This document shows, piece by piece, positions 29,118-38,220 of a DNA stretch of 64,000 nucleotides; position 1 is the first letter of the stretch, and each line of letters begins with the position of its first letter. The stretch is from Neorhizobium alkalisoli (lineage in GTDB: Bacteria; Pseudomonadota; Alphaproteobacteria; Rhizobiales; Rhizobiaceae), in the NCBI RefSeq assembly GCF_007829835.1, contig NZ_VIWP01000003.1:868001-932000 (forward strand), read 5' to 3'. Position numbers and translations under genes: made by a program. The notes beneath the pieces are model-generated. The model was given only the letters and a program-made list of their open reading frames with translations, was not told the origin of the DNA and ran no database searches.

Positions 29118-29630
29118 ATGGCAAGCCTGACCGACGCCCGCGAAGCCCCCGAGCGCCAGCTCTGGGACGAGATCCACGCCATTCATGCCGGCATGCTCGG
29201 CATCGAAGGCGCGCATATGCACTTCCAGCCGATGGCGCCGAATGTCGATGTGAAGACCAGCACGATCTGGTTCTACACCAAGAACGACACCGATCTGGTG
29301 CGCGCCATCCGCGCCGATACGCGGGCGCATTTCTGCGTCGTAGGCAAGAACCATGACTATCACGCCTGCCTTTCCGGCCTTCTCGAAGTCCGCCGCGATC
29401 CGGCAAAGATCGAGGAATATTGGAGCACCGTAACCTCGGCCTGGTATGAGCACGGCAAGCAGGACCCGCTTCTCGTCATGCTGGCGCTGCGTGTCGATGA
29501 TGCCGAAATCTGGGCTTCGACCGACAGCACACTGAAATTCGGCTGGGAAATCGCCAAGGCGAACCTGACGGATGAGAAGATGCCGGATGTCGGCGTCAAG
29601 CAACACCTGACCTTCCCGCATTATCATTGA
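29118..29630 (+). CDS. Pyridoxamine 5'-phosphate oxidase-like (general stress protein 26-type) protein
   Basis: The 170-residue protein matches the FMN-binding split-barrel family close to general stress protein 26: WDEIHAIHAGMLGIE at the start and the barrel strands around STIWFYTKNDTDLVRAI and HDYHACLSGLLEV. It is too short and lacks the residues of true PdxH. AAAGGAG lies nine bases before the ATG. It diverges from yebC; a role in stress or flavin-linked redox is likely but unproven. Confidence 0.8.
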   Translation: MASLTDAREAPERQLWDEIHAIHAGMLGIEGAHMHFQPMAPNVDVKTSTIWFYTKNDTDLVRAIRADTRAHFCVVGKNHDYHACLSGLLEVRRDPAKIEEYWSTVTSAWYEHGKQDPLLVMLALRVDDAEIWASTDSTLKFGWEIAKANLTDEKMPDVGVKQHLTFPHYH

Positions 29631-29657
29631 CGCTGATTTTGGAAGTCGCAGGGGGTA

Positions 29658-30512
29658 TCAAAGCCCCTGCGGCACCAGGATCGTCGGCTTTTTCGGCAGG
29701 TTCTTCAACGAAACCGTGATGACCGGCGATTTCGCATAGGCGATATCGAACCGACCGTCGAACATGGCGAGAAAACTGTCGAGCGGCGGCCCCCAGCGAT
29801 GCATCGGCAGGATCAGCGATGAGCGCAGCCGCTGCACCACCCGGCTCATGCTGTCGGCCCCCATGGTTAGCCCGCCATCGACAGGCACCATCAGCACATC
29901 CAATCGCCCGATCTCGGCGTATTGGTTTTCGTTCAGCTCGAAATGCAGATGGCCGAGATGACCGATGCAGAGGCCTGCAACTTCAAAGATGAAGATCGAA
30001 TTGCCGTTCTCCTCTATGCCGCCACCCCAGTTGCGAATGTCGGAGACGACATTGCGGATATAGACATCGCCGACCGTCAGGTGATGAACCGCCTTTTCGC
30101 CCGGCACGTCACTCCAACCGTGCAGGACATGGGCGATGCCGGGATCAGGCGTCAGCGTGTAATGGGTCGAATGCGCCTTGTTCATCGTCACCACATCCGG
30201 CAGACGCGGCGGCTTGAAGACGCCGCTATAATCCGTGGCGATCCCCACACCGTCCGGCGTCTCGATGAAATAGGTCGAATGGCCGATAAAGCTGATCTTC
30301 ACCTCGCCCATGTCGGTCGCTGCCATGGCGGTCTTCACGACGGGCAGTGCAGAAGGCGAGAAGCTGGCGAAGGTCGCGCCCGGCAGGCGTTGAGCAATGG
30401 CCTGGCACTGGCTCGGCAATGGTTCGCTCTGCGCCGCCGCTTGCTGCGCGAATGCCGGCAGCGCCGACAGGATGAGAGCCGAAATACCCAATGCCAGAGC
30501 CTGCAGCATCAT
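29658..30512 (-). CDS. MBL-fold metallo-hydrolase-like protein, exported
   Basis: The 284-residue protein has an N-terminal signal (ends SALPAFAQQ) and a metallo-beta-lactamase fold core: FIGHSTYFIETPDGVGIATDYSG, the LGHLHFELN segment, LMVPVDGG and LPMHRWG. The classical HxHxDH metal motif is replaced by HSTHYT (in MNKAHSTHYTLTPDPG). Other metal-ligand positions (His in GHLH, Asp in PVDGG, His in PMHRW) remain, so it may bind one metal or be a distinct subgroup. It is convergent with the stress protein gene and may be the sole gene on its transcript. Confidence 0.75.
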   Translation of the reverse strand: MMLQALALGISALILSALPAFAQQAAAQSEPLPSQCQAIAQRLPGATFASFSPSALPVVKTAMAATDMGEVKISFIGHSTYFIETPDGVGIATDYSGVFKPPRLPDVVTMNKAHSTHYTLTPDPGIAHVLHGWSDVPGEKAVHHLTVGDVYIRNVVSDIRNWGGGIEENGNSIFIFEVAGLCIGHLGHLHFELNENQYAEIGRLDVLMVPVDGGLTMGADSMSRVVQRLRSSLILPMHRWGPPLDSFLAMFDGRFDIAYAKSPVITVSLKNLPKKPTILVPQGL

Positions 30513-30714
30513 GCCACTCCCTGAAATCCGCGTTCAATCGTATTCCCGTGGCAAAAGGATGCTGTAAGCCTTGAAGCGCGTAAAGCTGCGATTGTCGTGA
30601 GAGGCCTCACAATCCTGTCATCCGTTTCCGTCATGAATTTGACGATTGACAAGTCCGGCGATCAGCGAAAAGCCTCGGACTCTCAAGACTTCAGGCCGGA
30701 TCGGAGAGATGCCC

Positions 30715-31446
30715 ATGCAATACGAGATCGATATCAAGACCGCAGACGGAATGGCCAAGGGCATGATCGTCAAGCCGCAGGATGGGAGCACGCCGGACAA
30801 GGGCGTCATCATCTACATGGACGCCTTTGGTCCGCGCGAGGCGCTGTACTGGATGGGCGAGCGTATCGCCGAGAGAGGCTACACGGTTCTGGTGCCCGAT
30901 CTCTATTACCGGTCCGGCAGCTACGGTCCCTTCGACGCCCGCACCGCCTTCACCCAGGAAGACACCGGCAACCAGATCCGCGCGCTGATGAAGGCGACCG
31001 GCCAGGCGCTGACCGCCCGTGACGGCGAGGCCTTCATCGCCGCCCTGACGGGCGAAGGTGTGAGCGGTGCAATCGGCGCCGTCGGGTATTGCATGGGCGG
31101 CGGGCGCGCCATCACCGCGGCCGCCCATTATCCGGACCGGATCAAGGCAGCCGCCAGCTTCCATGGCGGCAATCTGGCAAGCGACGCCGAAGACAGCCCG
31201 CATCGTCTGGCAGACAGGATCAAGGCCCGCATCTATGTCGGCGTCGCCGGCGTCGACAACAGCTTCCCGCCGGAACAGTCCGCCCGCTTTGCCGAAGCTT
31301 TCCGTATCGGCGGCGTCGATCACGCGGTCGAGAACTATATCGGCATGGCGCATGGCTGGACGGTGCCGGACCATGGCGTCTACGACCGGGAGGGCTCCGA
31401 GCGCCATTTCAAGCGGCTGCTGACGCTGTTTGAAGAGACGCTTTGA
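30715..31446 (+). CDS. Dienelactone hydrolase family protein
   Basis: The 243-residue alpha/beta hydrolase has the nucleophile elbow GYCMGGGRA (catalytic Cys in place of Ser), the DHAVENYIGMAHGW histidine region and an intermediate acid in the GVDNSFPPEQ stretch, as expected for dienelactone hydrolases. The frame is open to 30646, but GGAG at 30703-30706 fits ATG 30715 (spacing 8) better than ATG 30709. The physiological substrate is unknown; no other aromatic degradation genes are nearby. Confidence 0.87.
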   Translation: MQYEIDIKTADGMAKGMIVKPQDGSTPDKGVIIYMDAFGPREALYWMGERIAERGYTVLVPDLYYRSGSYGPFDARTAFTQEDTGNQIRALMKATGQALTARDGEAFIAALTGEGVSGAIGAVGYCMGGGRAITAAAHYPDRIKAAASFHGGNLASDAEDSPHRLADRIKARIYVGVAGVDNSFPPEQSARFAEAFRIGGVDHAVENYIGMAHGWTVPDHGVYDREGSERHFKRLLTLFEETL

Positions 31447-31530
31447 GCGCGTTTGAGCAAGTGGCCTTTGCAGTTGTCAGCTGAGATGAGTTTGCGCATC
31501 GCCGTTGCTTGGTCGAAGGCATAATATCCA

Positions 31531-31653
31531 CGACCTCATTCCTGTGCTCGTAACAGGAATCCTTCCAGCCCAAGTCCTTGGGCTGGAAGGACTTCTTTCG
31601 CCGCGCAGACGCGCGTCGGCTGGATCCCTGTGACAAGCACAGGGATGAGGTCG
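31531..31653. repeat. Palindromic repeat element (MITE-like) with perfect inner hairpin
   Basis: Near-perfect 30-base terminal inverted repeats (31531-31560 and 31624-31653, starting CGACCTCAT and ending ATGAGGTCG) enclose a perfect 14-base stem (31561-31574 / 31577-31590). There is no open frame inside. It lies in the gap between the convergent dienelactone hydrolase gene and the small secreted-protein gene. The architecture is that of short palindromic elements dispersed in rhizobial genomes. Copy number cannot be judged here. Confidence 0.65.
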
Positions 31654-31689
31654 GAGAGGCAAGAGGCCGTCGCGTGCGCCCTCGCAGAA

Positions 31690-32034
31690 TTACCCCTTAT
31701 GCGGCTGCCGGCAGACGAAGGGCAGGAAAGAACTGGCCGTGCCAAAATTCATCGCGGCCATGGTCAACTTATTGGCGAGATCGATATCGGCCTTCGATTC
31801 CGGGCAGGCATCCGCGCCGTTCGAGCAGCCTGCCGCGATGAAATCTTCATTGCCCTTGATAAAGCCGGCGGTAATGCCGTCGCGACCGGACAGATCGAGC
31901 AGTTCGCGCCAGGCCTTGGCATAGAATTCGCATTTGCGCTCCGGCCAGGTCTTTTGCGCCGCCTCTGCCTTCCCGGCGGAGGGCAGCGCGGCGCAGGCCA
32001 GCGCCGACGCGAAAAGCACGCCGCGCGCGATCAT
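31690..32034 (-). CDS. Small exported protein of unknown function
   Basis: The 114-residue protein begins with a signal peptide (MIARGVLFASALACAALPSA, cleavage likely near GKAEAAQ) and has four cysteines after it (C35, C70, C77, C108), suggesting two disulfides in the periplasm. The start ATG overlaps the ymdB stop as ATGA, so it is cotranslated with ymdB. I do not recognise the family. Confidence 0.75.
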   Translation of the reverse strand: MIARGVLFASALACAALPSAGKAEAAQKTWPERKCEFYAKAWRELLDLSGRDGITAGFIKGNEDFIAAGCSNGADACPESKADIDLANKLTMAAMNFGTASSFLPFVCRQPHKG

Positions 32035-32855
32035 CTCCAGAAAGACGGAATGGTTTCCGCCAGCCGCGGGCCGATGCGCAGCGGCTCGATCTTTTCCGCC
32101 AGTCCCGTCGCGTCGGAAATCTCGACGCCGACGCCGCAGATCGTCGCCGGCCCGGAAGCGACCTCGAAACGGCCCTTCGGCATTTTCGAGATGAACCGGT
32201 TGAGCGGCTCTTCCTTGTCCATGCCGAGCGAGGAGTCGTAGTCGCCGCACATACCGGCGTCGGACATATAGGCCGTGCCGCCATTGAGGATCTGGTAATC
32301 GGCGGTCGGCACATGCGTATGGGTGCCGACGACGAAGGAGGCGCGGCCATCGACGAAATGGCCAAAACACTGCTTTTCGCTGGTCGCCTCGGCATGGAAA
32401 TCGAAGATGATCGCGTCGGCCTGATCCTTCAGCGGCGCGGCATCCAGAATGGCCTCGGCGCTCTTGAAGGGATCGTCGAGCTCCGGATGCATAAACACCC
32501 GCCCCATGATGTTGGCGACGAGGATGCGGGCGCCGTTACGGGCGTAGAACAGGCCGGATCCCTTGCCCGGCGTGCCAGCCGGATAATTGGCGGGCCGCAG
32601 GAACTGGTCGTGGCGGCCGGCAAAGCTCACCGCTTCCTTCTGGTCCCAGACATGGTTGCCGGTCGTGACGACATCGGCACCGGCATTGATCGTTTCGACA
32701 AAAATGTCTTCGGTGATGCCGAAGCCGCCGGCGGCGTTTTCGCCATTGACGATCACGAAGTCGAGTTTCAGGTCGGAGACGAGGCCGGGTAGTTTTTCCC
32801 AGACGGCCGTGCGGCCGGTCTTGCCAACCATGTCACCCAAAAACAAAAGGCGCAT
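32031..32855 (-). CDS. YmdB-family metallophosphoesterase
   Basis: The 274-residue calcineurin-like phosphoesterase matches the TIGR00282/YmdB family: MRLLFLGDMVGKTGR (Asp8), NGENAAGGFG, TTGNHVWD, FDFHAEATSEK and the VGTHTHVPTAD histidine motif. Bacillus YmdB hydrolyses cyclic nucleotides and affects biofilm and motility decisions. It is 11 bases downstream of the 5-FCL gene and 4 bases overlap with the next gene, so 5-FCL, ymdB and the small protein form an operon. Confidence 0.92.
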   Translation of the reverse strand: MRLLFLGDMVGKTGRTAVWEKLPGLVSDLKLDFVIVNGENAAGGFGITEDIFVETINAGADVVTTGNHVWDQKEAVSFAGRHDQFLRPANYPAGTPGKGSGLFYARNGARILVANIMGRVFMHPELDDPFKSAEAILDAAPLKDQADAIIFDFHAEATSEKQCFGHFVDGRASFVVGTHTHVPTADYQILNGGTAYMSDAGMCGDYDSSLGMDKEEPLNRFISKMPKGRFEVASGPATICGVGVEISDATGLAEKIEPLRIGPRLAETIPSFWR

Positions 32856-32866
32856 TCTGATCCTAT

Positions 32867-33487
32867 CTATGCGCTGGCTTCGCCCGCAAACGAGCGATAG
32901 CCGCTTTCCGTCAGGACTGCATCGAGCCTGATATCATGTGGTTCTTCAGGCACTGATGCCACTTCCTGGCAGTCGAATGCAATGCCGACGAGAAGCGGGT
33001 TCAGGCCTTTTTGATGAAGACGGTGAATGGCACGGTCGTAATAACCGCCGCCGTAGCCGATCCGGTGGCCTCGTCCGTCGAAGGCTGCAAGCGGCACGAG
33101 CATGATTTCGGGGTCCAGCTCCGCCGCATCCGGTCCAGGCGCAACCGTGCCGAATGTGCCGGCCACCAGCTCCGCATCGGAAACCTGTTCGCGAAAAACG
33201 ATCGTCTCCTTGTCGAGGATGGCGGGCAGGCAAAGCCTTGCACCACGATCGGCAAGCAGCGCAATCAGCGGCCGGATATCAGCCTCGGAGCGGATCGGCA
33301 GGAAACCGGAGATCACCGCTCCCTTGGCAAAGGTCAGCGCGCCGGTGCCATGCGAGGCGATCGCAAGGCTTTTTTCGGCGCGCTCTACAGGAAGAAGCGC
33401 ATTGCGCAGGGCCAGACGCTCGTTGCGCAATCCGGCTTTGATCGCCGGATCGCCAAGGCGATGCTCTGCACTTACGCCGCCGCTCAT
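32867..33487 (-). CDS. 5-formyltetrahydrofolate cyclo-ligase
   Basis: 5-FCL converts 5-formyl-THF to 5,10-methenyl-THF with ATP. The 206-residue protein has the basic N-terminal helix, FLPIRSEAD, the phosphate-binding GYGGGYYDRAIHRL motif (about 133-146) and the final GIAFDCQEV strand. In many proteobacteria it follows zapA and the 6S RNA gene; here zapA lies about 8 kb upstream on the same strand with a signalling island between. It overlaps the CorC-type gene stop by one base (TGATG). Confidence 0.93.
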   Translation of the reverse strand: MSGGVSAEHRLGDPAIKAGLRNERLALRNALLPVERAEKSLAIASHGTGALTFAKGAVISGFLPIRSEADIRPLIALLADRGARLCLPAILDKETIVFREQVSDAELVAGTFGTVAPGPDAAELDPEIMLVPLAAFDGRGHRIGYGGGYYDRAIHRLHQKGLNPLLVGIAFDCQEVASVPEEPHDIRLDAVLTESGYRSFAGEASA

Positions 33488-34773
33488 CAGGCCTTTTCCG
33501 TCGCCCGCGATACGAGCAGCTTGTCGATACGGCGGCCGTCGAGATCGATCACCTCAAAAGTCCAGCCGTGGCTGGTAAACTTCTCGCCGAGATCCGGCAG
33601 GTGTTTCAGCTCGTCCAGCACGAAGCCGGCGACGGTCTCGTAACCCGGATCTTCCTCGATCGGCACACCCATCTGGGCGGCGAACTCGTCCACCGGCATC
33701 CAGCCGGCCACCAGATAGGATCCATCGTCGCGCGGTACGATCGGCGGCTCTTCCTGCTCGTCTTCCTGGAAGACGCCGGTGATCGCCTCGAGAACGTCGC
33801 CCGAGGTGATGATGCCTTCGAAATGGCCGTATTCGTCATAAACGAGAACCATATGCGCCGGGGCCTTGCGCAGCGCCTGGATGACGTCGAGAGCACCGGT
33901 CAGGTCGGAGACAACAGGGCCTTCGCGCATGACGGACGTAATGTCGAACGACTTTCCACCCGCCATGAAGTCATAGGCGTCCTTGACGAACAGAACGCCG
34001 ATGATCTCGTCCGAAGAACCCTTGCGGACCGGCAGGCGCGAGCGCTGGGTGGCGCGCAGCTGGGCACGCATCTGTTCCGGCTCGTCATCGGTATCGATCA
34101 CCTCGACATCGCGCCGCGGCGTCATCAGGCCGCGTGCGGTGCGGTCTGCAAGCCGCATCACGCCCGAGATCATCGCCGATTCATCGCTTTCGATGACGCC
34201 GGCGCTCTGCGCCTCGGCAAGCACGGTGCGGATTTCCTCATCCGTGACCTTCTCGCCGGACTCACCCTTCTGGCCGAGCAGTCCAAGAACCAGACGGCCG
34301 GAAATATCGAGGAACCAGACGACCGGCGCGCCGATAATGGCAAGCAGGCGCATGGCCGGCGCAACACGCGCGGCAACGGCTTCCGGTGCCCGAAGCGCAA
34401 TCTGCTTCGGTACCAGTTCGCCAACGATCAGCGACAGATAGGTGATGACGACGACAACCGTACCAACGCCGATCCAGTCGGCTGCGTTTTCCGGCATGCC
34501 CTGGGCTTCGAGCCAGGAGGTCAGGCGCGAACCGAGCGTCGCGCCGGAGAATGCGCCCGAGAGGACACCGACAAGAGTGATGCCGATCTGAACGGATGAA
34601 AGAAAGCGGCCCGGATCTTCGGCCAGCCGCATGGCGACGGCTGCACCGCGATTGCCCTGTTCTGCCATGACTTTCAGGCGAACCGGACGGGAGGAAACAA
34701 CGGCAAGTTCCGACATTGCCAGCACGCCGTTGACGACGGTGAGGGCAATGACGATGAGAATTTCGATTAACAA
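33487..34773 (-). CDS. CNNM/CBS-domain membrane protein (HlyC/CorC family)
   Basis: The 428-residue protein has a CNNM membrane domain with about four helices (about 1-25, 58-80, 95-118, 135-160), a pair of CBS domains (about 205-335) and a C-terminal CorC_HlyC transporter-associated domain (about 345-425, DGSYLVAGWMPVDEFA). Members are implicated in Mg2+/Co2+ efflux or in resistance to ion stress. It is the promoter-proximal gene of the run CorC-5-FCL-ymdB-small protein. Confidence 0.92.
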   Translation of the reverse strand: MLIEILIVIALTVVNGVLAMSELAVVSSRPVRLKVMAEQGNRGAAVAMRLAEDPGRFLSSVQIGITLVGVLSGAFSGATLGSRLTSWLEAQGMPENAADWIGVGTVVVVITYLSLIVGELVPKQIALRAPEAVAARVAPAMRLLAIIGAPVVWFLDISGRLVLGLLGQKGESGEKVTDEEIRTVLAEAQSAGVIESDESAMISGVMRLADRTARGLMTPRRDVEVIDTDDEPEQMRAQLRATQRSRLPVRKGSSDEIIGVLFVKDAYDFMAGGKSFDITSVMREGPVVSDLTGALDVIQALRKAPAHMVLVYDEYGHFEGIITSGDVLEAITGVFQEDEQEEPPIVPRDDGSYLVAGWMPVDEFAAQMGVPIEEDPGYETVAGFVLDELKHLPDLGEKFTSHGWTFEVIDLDGRRIDKLLVSRATEKA

Positions 34774-35111
34774 GAGAAGCTCTTTGGCTGGGACGATATT
34801 CTGTAATCACGAGCCGCCGCCTGATGGCGCAATAATGCCGCCAGGCGATTGCACGTCCGAAAACGTCTCGGCGTGGCTCGTGTACAGTTCCAAAAACCGG
34901 GACCGGTTCTTCGAACTATACACCTTCACGTGCAGGCCAAAGCATAAGGTTCGCACGGACGCATTGCAATGGCTGGAACAAATGAACTTGAGCAAAAGGA
35001 TGAGATTGACTATCGGAAAGCTCGCAATTCAAGCCAGACAATTGCGGCAAGCTTTTGCTTTTAAATATGAAAATTTGAGATGCGGATGACTTGGATCATC
35101 TTGATCCAAAC
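34774..35111. other. Gap of 338 bases with a long inverted repeat
   Basis: No gene is supported here. At 34880-34923 two 21-base arms (34880-34900 and 34903-34923, 18 of 21 positions complementary) are separated by only two bases, forming one long hairpin. There is no T-run. It may be a terminator, a cruciform or a remnant of a palindromic element. The remainder should include the promoter of the CorC-type gene. Confidence 0.5.
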
Positions 35112-36143
35112 TTACACCTGCATGTCGAGCAGAAGCTCCGCCCGCGTTCCCGGCACGCGCGGCACATAGTGGATCGCCGATCCGAGGGTTGCTGCCATCG
35201 ATTTGACGATGCGGCTTCCGAGCCCGGTCCCCTTCGGCACATCGCCTTCGGTGAGGCCGATCCCGTCGTCTTCGACCGACAGAAGAGCCTTGCCGTCCGG
35301 CTGGCGCTTCAGCAGTACCCGCACTTCGCCGTCACCACCGGTGGGATAGGCATATTTCAGCGCATTGGTCAGGAGTTCTGTCACGATCATGCCGACCGAG
35401 ACGGCCCGGTCGGAGGTCAGCGACAGCGGCTCCGCTTCGAGCTTGATCGACGGACCTTGGGCATCGCTGACCGAGCCCTGCACTTCCTTGACCAGCGTCT
35501 CGAGATATTTGTCCATCTCGACATGACGGACGTCGTCGGACGTGTAGAGGCTGCGATGCATGCCGGCGATCGCGGTAATCCGCGCCTGCGTTTCCGACAG
35601 CGCCGCCTTCACGTCATCATTCTTGCTGCTCGACACCTGCAGGCGGATCAGCGCCGCAACGAGCGCAAGACTGTTGGCGACACGATGATTGACTTCGGCT
35701 AGCAGAACTTCTGCCCTCTCCTTGCCGATCCGGATCTCCTGATCGGCCTTTTCCTTGGCGCGGCGCAGTTCGGCAGTGGTGATACCCTGCGCCAGTGCGC
35801 TTTCGAGAAGCGGCCAGAACTCGTCACCGACGGTCTTGATCACATAATCGGACGCGCCGCTTTTCAGCGCGTCGATCGCGATCGTCGCATCGCTCGATCC
35901 CGTCACATAGACGACCGGCAGCGCCAGCTGACGCTCGGTGATCTGGCGCAGAATGGTCAACCCCGTCTCGGTCCTCAGATAATGGTCGAGGACAACCGCA
36001 GCGATCCCGCCTTTTTCGATCGCCGCCATGGCGGACTGGCAATCGATGGCGTGGACGACAGTATAACCCGCCCGGCCGAGATTGCGTTCAGCAAGTCTCG
36101 CCAGTGCCAGGTCGTCGTCCACATAGAGGATCGTTTGCGGCAT
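35112..36143 (-). CDS. Response regulator receiver fused to HWE/HisKA_2 histidine kinase
   Basis: The 343-residue cytoplasmic protein has an N-terminal receiver domain (DDD near residues 9-11, phospho-acceptor Asp53 in VVLDHYL, Lys103 in VIKTV) and a C-terminal kinase of the HisKA_2 type (LLAEVNHRVANSLALV, His153; ATP lid DDGIGLTEGDVPKGTGLGSRIV). Such REC-kinase hybrids receive phosphate from a partner kinase and change kinase activity. It lies 9 bases downstream of the single-domain regulator at 36153. Confidence 0.9.
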   Translation of the reverse strand: MPQTILYVDDDLALARLAERNLGRAGYTVVHAIDCQSAMAAIEKGGIAAVVLDHYLRTETGLTILRQITERQLALPVVYVTGSSDATIAIDALKSGASDYVIKTVGDEFWPLLESALAQGITTAELRRAKEKADQEIRIGKERAEVLLAEVNHRVANSLALVAALIRLQVSSSKNDDVKAALSETQARITAIAGMHRSLYTSDDVRHVEMDKYLETLVKEVQGSVSDAQGPSIKLEAEPLSLTSDRAVSVGMIVTELLTNALKYAYPTGGDGEVRVLLKRQPDGKALLSVEDDGIGLTEGDVPKGTGLGSRIVKSMAATLGSAIHYVPRVPGTRAELLLDMQV

Positions 36144-36152
36144 TTCTTCCCG

Positions 36153-36596
36153 TTATTGACCCGGTATCTGCATCACTGAAAAGAACAGGCCAAGCTGTCG
36201 TATCGCATGGGCGAAACTATCGTAATCCACCGGCTTGGTGATGTAGACATTCGCGCCAAGGTCGTAGCAGCGCTGGATTTCGCGCTCATCATCCGTGGTC
36301 GTGAGGATCACGACGGGCAGGCGCTTTGAATGGGGGTTGGACTTCACCTTCTCGAGGATGTCAATACCCGACATATCGGGTAGGTTGAGGTCGAGAAGAA
36401 TGAGGAGATAACGGTCGCTATTGGCCGCTCCGGAACGATCCGCGCCGAGAATATAGTCAAGCGCGGCAGTGCCGTTGGTGAAAGGCACGATCTCGTTGTT
36501 GACGCCTGCGCGGCGCACGTTCTTTTCGATCAGGCGCGCATGGCCTTCGTCGTCTTCCACCATGACGATGGTGACTTCCTTGCCGGCAGCTTTCAT
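36153..36596 (-). CDS. Single-domain response regulator (Rcp1-like)
   Basis: The 147-residue receiver has EDDEGH (15-20), phospho-acceptor Asp69 (LILLDLNLPDMSG) and the VYITKPVDYDSF lysine loop (K in TKP). It has no output domain and resembles the regulators paired with phytochrome-type kinases. Its start overlaps the CHASE3 kinase stop as ATGA (36593-36596), so the kinase is its likely phosphodonor and the REC-HWE kinase downstream its likely partner. Confidence 0.93.
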   Translation of the reverse strand: MKAAGKEVTIVMVEDDEGHARLIEKNVRRAGVNNEIVPFTNGTAALDYILGADRSGAANSDRYLLILLDLNLPDMSGIDILEKVKSNPHSKRLPVVILTTTDDEREIQRCYDLGANVYITKPVDYDSFAHAIRQLGLFFSVMQIPGQ

Positions 36597-38095
36597 GACC
36601 CGTTACTCCTGACATACTGGGACAAATCCATAGGCAGGCGGATGACGAATGTCGACCCTCCCCCCAAAGTGGATGTCACCGTAATCTCGCCGCCTAAATT
36701 TCTGACTAATGAGCGGACATGCGCCAGGCCGATCCCCTCGCCCTGCTTGTCCTGCACGCCGGAACGCCGGAACAGTTCGAACACCCGCTCATGGTCTTCC
36801 GGCGCAATGCCCCTGCCATTGTCGGCGACGGAGATGCGCACTGCACCGCGCCCGATCGGCGCCGCCGTTACGGACAGTTCCAGCGGCCGCTCCGGGTGCT
36901 TGTACTTGATGGCATTGTCGAACAGGTTGCCGAAGATCTGCTCCATCGAGAATCTGTCCGTCATCAGACCCCTTGCGGCATCGACCGAAATCTTCACCTC
37001 GCCGCCGCCTTCGTTGACCTGATGATAGACGCTTGCCGCAGTGGCATCCAGAAGCTCGCCGAGATTGACCCGCTCCGGCTTCAGATCGCGTCGGCCATCA
37101 CGGGAAATCTTCAGGATCGCGTTGATCAGCCCATCCATCTTCTTCGTCGAGGAGCGGATGAAGCCGATTGCCTCCGGCAGATCCTCTTCGACGGCGAGCC
37201 GCGCATCGCGCACCTCGTTCTCGGACAGAACGGCACCCTCTTCCGCCAGAACGAAGGTGCGGATCGATTTCAGCGTCGCATCCAGTTCGCTGGTAAAGCC
37301 CATGATATTGACGAGCGGCGCCCGCAGGTCATGCGAGACGATATAGGCATAACGCTGGATCTCGCGATTGGCCTGGATCAGGTCTTCGGTGCGTTCATTG
37401 ACCCGCTCCTCGAGCCCCGTATTGAGCTCTTCGACCTCCTTGCGGGCGCGTGAAAGCTCGCGCACATGCTGCGCGATAACCGCGATCGCGCCACCGACCA
37501 CCAGAATGAGCAGAATGCCGCCGCCGACGGTGAACCACTGCAGCGAGCCGGCACTGTCGCGAATATCGTCTATGCCGGCGATCAGACGACCGTCGAGCTC
37601 GGCGACCACTTCACCGACAAGGCCACGCAGCCGCTGCATGGATTCAAAGCCGGACTGATTGCGAACGATTTCCAGAGCAGAAGCAAGGTCACCCTTGGTG
37701 GCAAGATCGAGGGTCGACTGCATCTCCTTGACCTTGACGGCAACGAGCCGGCGGATGTCATCGATCGGGACAGTCACCATCGACTGATTGTCGGCGGCCT
37801 TCATCACCTTCTCCAGCTGCAGCGGCAGCGCTGAGATCGATGTCTTGTAGGGCTCAAGAAAGGCCGCGTCCTGCGCCAGAAGATAACCGCGCTGGCTGGA
37901 TTCGGCGGACTGCAGCAGCAGAAGAAGATCGCTCGATGTCGACCGCAGCGCGCGCAGCCTCGTGACGTCATCGAAATAGCTGCGCGTCATCTGCGCCAGG
38001 AAGAAGGAGGACAGCACCGTCGCGAACAGGATCGCCGCGCCGACGAGCAGCATCAGCAGGGAAGATCGGGCAAAGGTGCTGTTCGAAAAAAGCAT
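36593..38095 (-). CDS. CHASE3-domain sensor histidine kinase
   Basis: The 500-residue protein has a membrane helix (about 13-35), a periplasmic four-helix CHASE3 sensor (about 40-185, with SSQRGYLL), a second membrane helix (about 187-208), a coiled linker, a HisKA domain (YIVSHDLRAPLVN, His255) and an HATPase domain with N, G1 (DNGRGIAPEDHERVFELF) and G2 (GEGIGLAH) boxes. The frame is open to 38173, but ATG 38095 directly precedes the conserved membrane anchor; the start is not fixed by a clear ribosome site. Confidence 0.92.
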   Translation of the reverse strand: MLFSNSTFARSSLLMLLVGAAILFATVLSSFFLAQMTRSYFDDVTRLRALRSTSSDLLLLLQSAESSQRGYLLAQDAAFLEPYKTSISALPLQLEKVMKAADNQSMVTVPIDDIRRLVAVKVKEMQSTLDLATKGDLASALEIVRNQSGFESMQRLRGLVGEVVAELDGRLIAGIDDIRDSAGSLQWFTVGGGILLILVVGGAIAVIAQHVRELSRARKEVEELNTGLEERVNERTEDLIQANREIQRYAYIVSHDLRAPLVNIMGFTSELDATLKSIRTFVLAEEGAVLSENEVRDARLAVEEDLPEAIGFIRSSTKKMDGLINAILKISRDGRRDLKPERVNLGELLDATAASVYHQVNEGGGEVKISVDAARGLMTDRFSMEQIFGNLFDNAIKYKHPERPLELSVTAAPIGRGAVRISVADNGRGIAPEDHERVFELFRRSGVQDKQGEGIGLAHVRSLVRNLGGEITVTSTLGGGSTFVIRLPMDLSQYVRSNGS

Positions 38096-38220
38096 GCGGG
38101 AGAGGCCGTCCGGTTTTAAAGGATGGCAACTAGGTGGTTGCCGCAGCCGGCTTGTCAAGCGGTGCACGGCCAAGGCTTGGCTGCGGTGCTGAAATACCCT
38201 GTATCAAGGCATCTTCCGGC

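Noticed and set aside
30646..30714. Longer N-terminus for the dienelactone hydrolase
   Set aside because: No ribosome site at 30646; GGAG spacing favours 30715.
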